A stretch of 64,000 nt of DNA from positions 1,488,001 to 1,552,000 of the forward strand of contig CAVUSI010000003.1 of the NCBI GenBank assembly GCA_963744115.1, read 5' to 3'. The DNA is from Chersky-267 sp963744115 (GTDB lineage: Bacteria; Chloroflexota; Limnocylindria; Limnocylindrales; CSP1-4). The notes beneath the pieces are model-generated. The model did not search any database. It was not told the DNA's origin and saw only the letters and a list, made by a program, of their open reading frames with translations. Shown here piece by piece: positions 58,486-64,000 of the stretch (positions are counted from its first letter, which is position 1; the number at the start of each line of letters is the position of its first letter). The position numbers were made by a program, and so were the translations under genes.

Positions 58486-59256
58486 TCAGGCGGTGTGGCG
58501 GGCGCGCAGCGCGTCGATGACCGAGCGCGGGGCGAGTCCCCGCTCGGCCAGGAGGACAAGGCTGTGGTACAGGAGATCCGCCGCCTCCCCGGCCAGGGCG
58601 GCCTGGGTCGGGTGGCGGTCGCCACCGGCCGCGGCGATCGCGGCGTCGTCCTTGGCGGCGATGAGCACCTCGGTCGCCTCCTCGGTCACCTTCCGCGCCA
58701 CGGCATCGACTCCACCGTCGAGGAGCCGGACGGTGTAGGAGTCGGCCGGATGGCTCTCGATGCGCGCGACGATCGTCGTCCAGAGCGTCTCGAGCCAGAC
58801 GAAGCCCTGATCCGCGCCGGGAGGCTCCGCGGTCGTGGCTCCCGCGGTGTCGGCGGCCTCACCGGCCCGATCCTCACGATCCGTCCGGCCGGGATCGGCG
58901 GATCCATCGGGATCGAAGCAGCTCCGGGTCCCCCGATGGCACGTCGGGCCGCCGGCGTCGACCGTCAGGAGCAGCGCGTCGCCGTCGCAGTCGAGCGCGA
59001 TGGACCGCAGCTCGAGCACGTTCCCGCTCGTCTCGCCCTTGCGCCAGAGGGCTCCGCGGGAGCGCGAATGGAAGTGGACCTGTCCCGTGGCGAGGGTCGC
59101 CGCCAGCGCTTCGGCATCGAGGTAGGCGACCATCAGGACCCGCCCGTCGGTGCGGTCCTGGACCACCCCGGGCACGAGCCCATCGGACCGGCCGTAGACG
59201 ACCCGAGTGGGGTCGAATGCCGTCGCGGGCCTGGGCCCCGGGCCGGACGCGCTCAC
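58486..59256 (-). CDS. hisIE: Bifunctional phosphoribosyl-AMP cyclohydrolase / phosphoribosyl-ATP pyrophosphatase
   Basis: The 256-residue fusion performs steps 2 and 3 of histidine synthesis. Residues ~15-115 are HisI: VLMVAYLDAEAL, SRSRGALWRKGETSGN, DCDGDALLLTVDAGGPTCH and a CF-containing end (metal-binding Asp/Cys). An Asp/Ala-rich linker follows. Residues ~150-256 are HisE: LWTTIVARIESHP, VARKVTEEATEVLIAAKDD (EExxE) and AADLLYHSLVLL. The GTG start overlaps hisF (GTGA). It is the last gene of the operon and ends facing tyrS. Confidence 0.95.
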   Translation of the reverse strand: MSASGPGPRPATAFDPTRVVYGRSDGLVPGVVQDRTDGRVLMVAYLDAEALAATLATGQVHFHSRSRGALWRKGETSGNVLELRSIALDCDGDALLLTVDAGGPTCHRGTRSCFDPDGSADPGRTDREDRAGEAADTAGATTAEPPGADQGFVWLETLWTTIVARIESHPADSYTVRLLDGGVDAVARKVTEEATEVLIAAKDDAAIAAAGGDRHPTQAALAGEAADLLYHSLVLLAERGLAPRSVIDALRARHTA

Positions 59257-60032
59257 GCGACCGCCTCACGGGCGATCCGGACCGGCAGCCCCGCGGCGGC
59301 CATCGCCGCCTTGACGTCGCCGATGGCATGGATCCGGTGGTGGAAGACGGACGCCGCGAGGACGGCGTCCGCGCCGCCGATGCGGACCGCGTCGACGAAG
59401 TCGGACGGCCCGGCCGCTCCGCCCGACGCGATGACCGGGACCCGGACCCGGTCGACGATCGCTCGCAGCAGGCTCGTGTCGAACCCGCTCTGGGTACCGT
59501 CCCGGTCGATCGAGGTGACCAGCAGCTCGCCGGCCCCGAGCTCGGCCGACCGAACGGCCCAGCCGACCGCGTCGAGGCCGGTCGCGTCGCGCCCGCCGCG
59601 GACGACGACCTCCCAGCCCGGTCCCGGGATGCGGGCCCTGGCGTCGATCGCCACGACGACGGCCTGGCGACCGAACCGGGCCGCGCAGCGTGCGATCAGG
59701 TCCGGGTCCGCGACCGCCGCCGTGTTGAGCCCGACCTTGTCGGCGCCGGCCCGCAGGACGGCGCGCATGTCGTCGACCGAGCGGACCCCACCCCCGACGG
59801 TCAATGGGATGAAGACCTCCCGCGCCGTCCGCTCGACCACGTCGAGAAGGGTCCCGCGTCGCTCCGGGGCCGCCGTGATGTCCAGGAAGACCAGCTCGTC
59901 GGCGCCCTCGGCCGCGTAGCGCGAGGCGAGCTCCGCCGGATCACCCTCGTCGACGAGGTCGACGAAGCGGGTGCCCTTGACCACGCGCCCGTCGGCGACG
60001 TCGAGGCACGGGATGACCCTCCGCCGGAGCAT
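59253..60032 (-). CDS. hisF: Imidazole glycerol phosphate synthase, cyclase subunit
   Basis: The 259-residue TIM barrel makes imidazole glycerol phosphate and AICAR with HisH. Evidence: RVIPCLDVADGRVVKGTRFVDL with the catalytic Asp11-type residue, FLDITAAPE, LTVGGGVRSVDD, VVVAIDARARIPGPGW, ELLVTSIDRDGTQSGFD (second catalytic Asp) and PVIASGGAAGPSDF. Full length. Its ATG overlaps the hisH stop. Confidence 0.96.
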   Translation of the reverse strand: MLRRRVIPCLDVADGRVVKGTRFVDLVDEGDPAELASRYAAEGADELVFLDITAAPERRGTLLDVVERTAREVFIPLTVGGGVRSVDDMRAVLRAGADKVGLNTAAVADPDLIARCAARFGRQAVVVAIDARARIPGPGWEVVVRGGRDATGLDAVGWAVRSAELGAGELLVTSIDRDGTQSGFDTSLLRAIVDRVRVPVIASGGAAGPSDFVDAVRIGGADAVLAASVFHHRIHAIGDVKAAMAAAGLPVRIAREAVA

Positions 60033-60700
60033 CAGCGAGGTCCCAGCGTTGCGACGGTGCCGGTCGGCCGGCGATCCGTCGATCGGCCCGCCAGCCCGAC
60101 GAAGTTCGCGAGGAGCCGGAGACCGTCGCGGCCGCTTCGCTCGGGATGGAACTGGACCCCGAGAAGGCGGTCTCGGGCGACCACGCTCGCGAACCGACCG
60201 CCGTGGGCCGTCTCGGCGACGACCAGCGTCTCATCCGTCGGCGCGACCGCATACGAGTGGACGAAGTACAGGTCCGCGCCGTCCGGGATGCCCTCGAGCA
60301 GCGCGTGCGGCCGCCGCCGTTCGACCTGGTTCCACCCGATGTGGGGGAGCGTCGGTGCGTCGACCAGCGGGACCGTCCGACCGGCGAGCACGCCGAGCGT
60401 CTCGGCCCCGTCCTCATCGCTACCCTCGAACAGCAGCTGCAGGCCAAGGCAGATCCCGAGGAATGGGCGGTCGTCGACGATCCAGGCGCGGATCGGGTCG
60501 ACGAGCCGATGGCGGGCAAGACGGGCCATCGCCGGTGCCGCCGCTCCCACCCCGGGAACGACGAGTGCGTCCGCCCGGGCCAACGTCGCGCCGTCGCTGA
60601 CCACGGTCACCTCGGCGCCGACGGACTCGAGCGCCCGGGCGATGCTCACCAGGTTGCCCGCCCCGTAGTCGACCACCGCGACGCGGATGTCCGGCGTCAC
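60032..60700 (-). CDS. hisH: Imidazole glycerol phosphate synthase, glutaminase subunit
   Basis: The 222-residue class I amidotransferase supplies ammonia to HisF. It contains VVDYGAGNLVSIARAL, the nucleophile Cys in LGICLGLQLLFEGS, and GVQFHPERSG with the catalytic His and Glu. The GTG at 60700 overlaps the hisB stop (GTGA) and begins the conserved IRVAVVDYG; the longer upstream frame only reads antisense into hisB. Confidence 0.95.
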   Translation of the reverse strand: MTPDIRVAVVDYGAGNLVSIARALESVGAEVTVVSDGATLARADALVVPGVGAAAPAMARLARHRLVDPIRAWIVDDRPFLGICLGLQLLFEGSDEDGAETLGVLAGRTVPLVDAPTLPHIGWNQVERRRPHALLEGIPDGADLYFVHSYAVAPTDETLVVAETAHGGRFASVVARDRLLGVQFHPERSGRDGLRLLANFVGLAGRSTDRRPTGTVATLGPR

Positions 60701-61329
60701 CCGAGACTGCCCTTCGTCGAGGCGACACCGGTCCGCCGCGGGTCCGGGGCACACGCCTCTCGGAGGGCCCGTCCGAGCGCCTTGAAGGCGGCCTCGGCGA
60801 GGTGGTGGTCGTTGCGGCCGACGCCGGTGACGTGGAGGGTGGCCCCGGCCGTCCGGGCGAACGCCTCGAGCGCGTGCTCGACGAGCTGGAGCGGGAGCTG
60901 CCCGGCGCGCTCGCCACGGAACGGCAGATCGATCACGGCATAGGGCCGTCCGCCCATGTCGACGACGACACCGGCGAGGGACTCGTCCATCGGGACGCGG
61001 GCGTCGCCGAACCGGGCGATCCCGGCCCGATCCCCGAGCGCCTCGGCGAAGGCGGACCCGAGGACGAGCGCCACGTCCTCGACGGTGTGGTGCTCGTCCA
61101 CCTCGAGGTCGCCGCTGGCCCGGACCTCGAGATCGAACAGGCCGTGGTGGGCGAGCGAGCCGAGCAGATGATCGTAGAACCCGATCCCGGTCGAGATCTC
61201 GGATCGACCGGTCCCGTCGAGGTCGAGCGTCAGGGAGATGGTGGTCTCCCGCGTCGTGCGATCGAGGCTCACCCGCCGTCCCGAACGCGCCGTGACGATC
61301 GTGCTGCCCGAGCCGGATGGTGTCGTCAT
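60697..61329 (-). CDS. hisB: Imidazoleglycerol-phosphate dehydratase
   Basis: The 210-residue monofunctional HisB dehydrates imidazole glycerol phosphate. Duplicated metal motifs are visible: GIGFYDHLLGSLAHHGLFDL and GDLEVDEHHTVEDVALVLG, then HALEAFARTAGATLHV and GRNDHHLAEAAFKALGRAL. There is no N-terminal phosphatase domain, so histidinol-phosphatase must be encoded elsewhere. It overlaps hisC by 4 bases (ATGA). Confidence 0.96.
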   Translation of the reverse strand: MTTPSGSGSTIVTARSGRRVSLDRTTRETTISLTLDLDGTGRSEISTGIGFYDHLLGSLAHHGLFDLEVRASGDLEVDEHHTVEDVALVLGSAFAEALGDRAGIARFGDARVPMDESLAGVVVDMGGRPYAVIDLPFRGERAGQLPLQLVEHALEAFARTAGATLHVTGVGRNDHHLAEAAFKALGRALREACAPDPRRTGVASTKGSLG

Positions 61330-62480
61330 CGAGCGGTCCCCTCGCGTTGGGCTTCGAGCTCGGCAGCCGCGGCGATCAGGCGGTCGTCCTCGTCGGTCGA
61401 CCGGACCGTCAGTCGCAGGTGGTCCGCCAGCGGGTGGGTCGCGGGAAAGGTGCGCGGGACGAGCCCGCGACGCAGGAGCCCTTCAGCGATCTCCGCGGCT
61501 CGTTCCGGGCTCGCGAAAGCCACCAGCAGGAAGTTCGTCCGACTCGGGCCGGGATGCCAACCGACCCGCTCGAGCGCGGACGTGAGGCGGTCGCGCTCGG
61601 ACGCCACCCGTTCGACCGCCTCCCGGACGATCGCGTCGTCCTCGAGCGCATGCGTCGCGACGGTGACCGACACCGTCGAGACCGAGCCTGGTGGGCGATA
61701 CGGCTCCATCGCGGCGATGGCCGGTCGCGCCGCGAGCGCGAAGCCGACACGAAGGCCGGCCAGGGCATAGGCCTTGCTCAGCGTCCGCACCACGACGAGT
61801 CGGGGGTAGCTCGCGCGGAGCGGGTGGAGGCTCGAACCGGTGAACTCGGCGTAGGCCTCGTCGAGCACCACGACGGGAGCGGTGCGACCGTCGGCCGATG
61901 CGTCATCGAGCATCGCGGCCAGGAGCGAGGCGATCGTCCCGTCGGGCTCCGGCAGGCCCGTCGGGTTGTTCGGGCTGCACAGCCAGATGAGATCAGCCTC
62001 TGAGGCCGCCGCCCGGATCCGTGTCACGTCGATGGCGTAGCCGGCAGCGGCCCCGAGGCGGGGGATCGCCAGCAGCCGCGCCGCTCGCTGCTCGGTCAAG
62101 ACGCGGTACATGGCATACGACGGGACGGGGACGATCGCCACCCCTCCGGCCGGAAGGAACGTCTTGGCGACGATGTCGAGGATCTCGTCGGCGCCGGCTC
62201 CGACGAGGATCTCCTCGATCGGGACGCCGTACCGACGGGCGGCCGCCTCCGTCAGCCGGCGATAGTCCGAGGGCGGGTACTCGGACAGGCTCGTCTCGAA
62301 TTCGCCGGAGGCGAGGATCCGGGCGGCGAGGTCGGGCGGGGTCGGACTCGTGTTCAGGTCGAACCGGACGACGCGATCGACCGGGATGCCGTATCGAGCG
62401 GCGACCTGCTCGCTCGTCGCCTCCCAGCTGTAGCCGGTCGGTGCGACGGGATCGCTCATGGTGAAGGGCGTCGGGCTCAT
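61326..62480 (-). CDS. hisC: Histidinol-phosphate aminotransferase
   Basis: The 384-residue PLP enzyme (fold type I) has LNTSPTPPDLAARIL near the N-terminus, VGAGADEILDIVAKTFLPAG (PLP phosphate loop region), WLCSPNNPTGLPEP, VVVLDEAYAEFTG and the Schiff-base Lys in RTLSKAYALAGLRVGF. Reaction: imidazole acetol phosphate plus glutamate to histidinol phosphate. The ATG at 62480 overlaps the hisG stop; a second ATG at 62459 is possible. Confidence 0.94.
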   Translation of the reverse strand: MSPTPFTMSDPVAPTGYSWEATSEQVAARYGIPVDRVVRFDLNTSPTPPDLAARILASGEFETSLSEYPPSDYRRLTEAAARRYGVPIEEILVGAGADEILDIVAKTFLPAGGVAIVPVPSYAMYRVLTEQRAARLLAIPRLGAAAGYAIDVTRIRAAASEADLIWLCSPNNPTGLPEPDGTIASLLAAMLDDASADGRTAPVVVLDEAYAEFTGSSLHPLRASYPRLVVVRTLSKAYALAGLRVGFALAARPAIAAMEPYRPPGSVSTVSVTVATHALEDDAIVREAVERVASERDRLTSALERVGWHPGPSRTNFLLVAFASPERAAEIAEGLLRRGLVPRTFPATHPLADHLRLTVRSTDEDDRLIAAAAELEAQREGTAR

Positions 62481-63337
62481 GCGACGATCTTCTCGATCGG
62501 CAGGACGAGGATGCCCGAGGCCCCGGCCGCCTTGAGGCGGGGGAGGAGGCTCCAGACGGCGTCCGCATCGACCACCGCGTGGATCGCGATCATGCCCTGG
62601 TGCGTGAGCGGGATCACCGACGGCGACTCGAGCCCGGGGAGCAGACCGCTCAGCTCGTCGAGCTTCGTCGCGGGGGCGTTCATCATCAGGTACTTCCGAC
62701 CGCGTGCCGCGAGCACGGCGGAGAGCATCGTGTCGATCGCGCCGAGATCGATCTCCCGCTCGACCAGCGCGTCGGGGTTGGCGATGAGGATGGCCTGTGA
62801 CGCAAGGACGTCGCCGATCGGCCGGAGGCCATTCATCTGGAGGGTCGAACCGGTCGACACGAGGTCCACGATCGCCTCGGCCAGGCCGAGCCGTGGAGCG
62901 ACCTCCACCGCGCCCGAGATCGGGATGACGTCGACCGCGATGCCTCGCTCCGCGAAGTATCGCCGGGTCGTATTCGGGTGGGCCGTGGCCACGCGGTGCC
63001 CGGCGAGCCCTTCGACGGTCGCGATCGGGGAGTCGGTCGGGACGGCCGCCGCGAGACGGCAGCGACCGTAGCGGAGCTCGCGGACGATCGGCAGCCCCGA
63101 CCCGGTCTCCGAGAGCAGGTCGATGCCCGTGACGCCCAGGTCCGCCACGCCGTCGCCGACGAACTCGATGACGTCGTTCGTCCGCACGAACAGGATGTCC
63201 AGGTCGAAGTTCTGGACGCGCGCCACGAGGCTGCGATCGTGCTCCTCGAAGACCAGCCCGGCATCGTGGAGCAGTGCCAGCGTCGGCTCGACGAGCCGGC
63301 CCTTGTTCGGGACAGCCAGCCGCAGCCGCTCCCTCAT
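62477..63337 (-). CDS. hisG: ATP phosphoribosyltransferase, long (HisG-L) form
   Basis: The 286-residue HisG catalyses the committed step. It has LRLAVPNKGRLVEPTLALL, GLVFEEHDRSLVARV, FDLDILFVRTNDVIEFVGDG, the PRPP site EAIVDLVSTGSTLQMNGL and a C-terminal regulatory (ACT-like) domain ending GASGILVLPIEKIVA. The long form is self-sufficient and feedback-inhibited by histidine, so no hisZ is needed. Its ATG overlaps the stop of the TrpR-like gene. Confidence 0.95.
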   Translation of the reverse strand: MRERLRLAVPNKGRLVEPTLALLHDAGLVFEEHDRSLVARVQNFDLDILFVRTNDVIEFVGDGVADLGVTGIDLLSETGSGLPIVRELRYGRCRLAAAVPTDSPIATVEGLAGHRVATAHPNTTRRYFAERGIAVDVIPISGAVEVAPRLGLAEAIVDLVSTGSTLQMNGLRPIGDVLASQAILIANPDALVEREIDLGAIDTMLSAVLAARGRKYLMMNAPATKLDELSGLLPGLESPSVIPLTHQGMIAIHAVVDADAVWSLLPRLKAAGASGILVLPIEKIVA

Positions 63338-63672
63338 CGTTCGGTGCCCGCCGGGTACGGTTTCGTCCCGGCCTTGCTGCGCTCAGCCAGCCGGTCGAGC
63401 ATCCGGCGGTAGCCTCCCTCGCCGTGATACAGCCATGAGGCGATCCGCGTGATGGTCGCCGTGCTGGCGCCGGTCTCCCGCGAGATCTCCCCGTAGTGAA
63501 GGCCGGCATCGAGCAACCGGACGACAGCCCAGCGCTGGCTCATGTCGCGGAGCTCGCCGAGGGTGCACAGGTCGCGCAGGAAGTCAGCCGCCTCGTCGGC
63601 ATCGTCGAGGACGACGATCGCCTCGAGGAGCGCTCTCGTGTCATCGTTCAGCCAGGTGTTCTGGGTCGCCAT
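63334..63672 (-). CDS. YerC/TrpR-like DNA-binding protein, likely regulator of the histidine genes
   Basis: The 112-residue protein matches the YerC/YecD TrpR-related family. It has ALLEAIVVLDDADEAADFLRDLCTLGELRDMSQRW (core phrase FLRDLCTLGELRDMSQRW), then a helix-turn-helix HYGEISRETGASTATITRIA and SWLYHGEGGYR. TrpR homologues bind palindromes containing CTAG. It is the first gene of the leftward his operon (ATGA overlap with hisG) and lies beside an AT-rich double palindrome, so histidine-responsive repression of hisGCBHF-IE and hisA is the natural reading. The ATG at 63672 was preferred; an upstream ATG at 63714 would sit in the operator. Confidence 0.82.
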   Translation of the reverse strand: MATQNTWLNDDTRALLEAIVVLDDADEAADFLRDLCTLGELRDMSQRWAVVRLLDAGLHYGEISRETGASTATITRIASWLYHGEGGYRRMLDRLAERSKAGTKPYPAGTER

Positions 63673-63704
63673 CGTCGTTCCCGATCTCCCGTCCGTTCCC
63701 GCGC

Positions 63705-63735
63705 CTACTAGCATAGTAGCGTGCTAAAACGCTAC
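63705..63735. promoter_or_regulatory. Double palindromic operator in the divergent his promoter region
   Basis: Two overlapping inverted repeats fill this stretch. One is CTACTA-GCA-TAGTAG (63705-63719), which contains the ACTAG core known from TrpR sites. The other is GTAGCGT-GCTAAA-ACGCTAC (63716-63735). The region is about 42 % GC against a far more GC-rich background. It overlaps -10 candidates for both directions (TACTAT leftward, TACAAT rightward). Confidence 0.65.
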
Positions 63736-63738
63736 AAT
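63733..63738 (+). promoter_or_regulatory. -10 box (TACAAT) of hisA, probable leaderless start
   Basis: TACAAT is followed by six bases and the hisA ATG; it overlaps the right arm of the palindrome, so operator occupancy would block it. Confidence 0.45.
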
Positions 63739-63744
63739 AGCAGC

Positions 63745-64000
63745 ATGACACCCGTCAAGCCGTTCGCGCTCCTTCCGGCGATCGACCTCCGTGGTGGGCG
63801 GGTCGTTCGTCTCCGACAGGGTGATTTCGATCGCGAGACGATCTACGGCGATGCGCCCGTCGACGTCGCGATCCGGTTCGCCGAACTGGGCGCGAGGTGG
63901 CTTCATGTCGTCGACCTCGATGGCGCTCGCGTGGGCTCGCCACAGCAGGCCGTCGTCATCGCGGCCATCGTCGAGGCCGTCGGGGGACCGGTTGGACGTC
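63745..64000 (+). CDS. hisA: Phosphoribosylformimino-AICAR-P isomerase HisA, 5' part (cut by window end)
   Basis: The frame from ATG 63745 runs off the window. Its ~85 residues read PFALLPAIDLRGGRVVRLRQ, GDFDRETIYGD, then RFAELGARWLHVVDLDGARVG, which is the HisA TIM-barrel start including the catalytic Asp in PAIDLRGG. HisA opens the ring of the ProFAR intermediate before HisH/HisF act. It is read opposite to the other his genes, sharing the operator region with them. Confidence 0.93.
   Translation, partial: MTPVKPFALLPAIDLRGGRVVRLRQGDFDRETIYGDAPVDVAIRFAELGARWLHVVDLDGARVGSPQQAVVIAAIVEAVGGPVGR

Noticed and set aside
58441..59919. Plus-strand 492-codon frame opposite hisIE and hisF
   Set aside because: Antisense shadow; the hisIE and hisF motifs on the minus strand are unambiguous.
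61326..63509. A 727-codon frame suggesting a fused HisC
   Set aside because: The front portion is out-of-frame hisG; the HisC start at 62480 overlaps the hisG stop.

Overview
This is a GC-rich, gene-dense bacterial chromosome segment with many GTG starts and many 1-4 base ATGA, GTGA or TGATG stop/start overlaps. It carries a T-box leader on thrS, a TrpR-like protein at the head of a histidine operon, paired DUF881 proteins, DUF951, MutS2, and many TAnnnT boxes placed 6-9 bases before start codons (likely leaderless transcripts). Together these suggest a high-GC member of Chloroflexota (Limnocylindria/Ellin6529-like), or less likely an actinobacterial relative. The taxonomic call is an inference from gene content, not from a marker-gene tree.

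Layout. 1-2.2 kb: the end of an acyl-CoA dehydrogenase-like gene and an aldehyde dehydrogenase. 2.2-8.4 kb: an accessory-looking stretch of small genes. It holds a DinB-like protein, decayed fragments including a pilin-like relic, three tandem paralogous membrane proteins, a SnoaL-like protein and several small unknowns. A 46-base direct repeat occurs twice here, and half of it copies the 3' end of the aldehyde dehydrogenase gene. 8.5-13.6 kb: a DMT transporter, a receiver-like protein, a membrane protein and the molybdenum cofactor genes moeA-moaC-mogA. 13.6-18.6 kb: a fatty-acid electron-transfer operon (membrane Fe-S oxidoreductase, acyl-CoA dehydrogenase, EtfB, EtfA). 19.2-20.4 kb: nrdR-dcd behind a tandem pair of NrdR-box-like sites. 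21.3-24.4 kb: a thiol-redox operon (glutaredoxin-like, CcdA, TlpA) and a secreted sugar dehydrogenase. 24.5-31.5 kb: tRNA-Arg, lipoproteins, an MFS pump, a PH/SHOCT membrane protein, a CysS-tail/glycosyltransferase fusion and a solute-binding protein. 31.5-42 kb: a metallopeptidase, two DUF881 proteins, DUF951, an MFS protein, a glycosyltransferase, an asparaginase, an amidohydrolase and two RNA methyltransferases. 43.1-50.5 kb: tRNA-Val, T-box-thrS, infC-rpmI-rplT-pheS-pheT. 50.5-58.4 kb: cvpA, a DNA glycosylase, mutS2, a class A penicillin-binding protein and tyrS. 58.5-64 kb: a compact histidine operon (TrpR-like regulator-hisG-hisC-hisB-hisH-hisF-hisIE) read leftward, with hisA starting divergently and cut by the window end.

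How it fits together. The translation block (thrS, infC, L35, L20, pheST, tyrS) shows recognisable control elements: a T-box with a Thr specifier and a rare ATC start on infC. The nucleotide and histidine blocks each carry an apparent operator beside a gene for a likely cognate regulator. The ETF/acyl-CoA dehydrogenase operon probably passes electrons from fatty-acid oxidation to the quinone pool. No CRISPR array, transposase, integrase or rRNA was seen.
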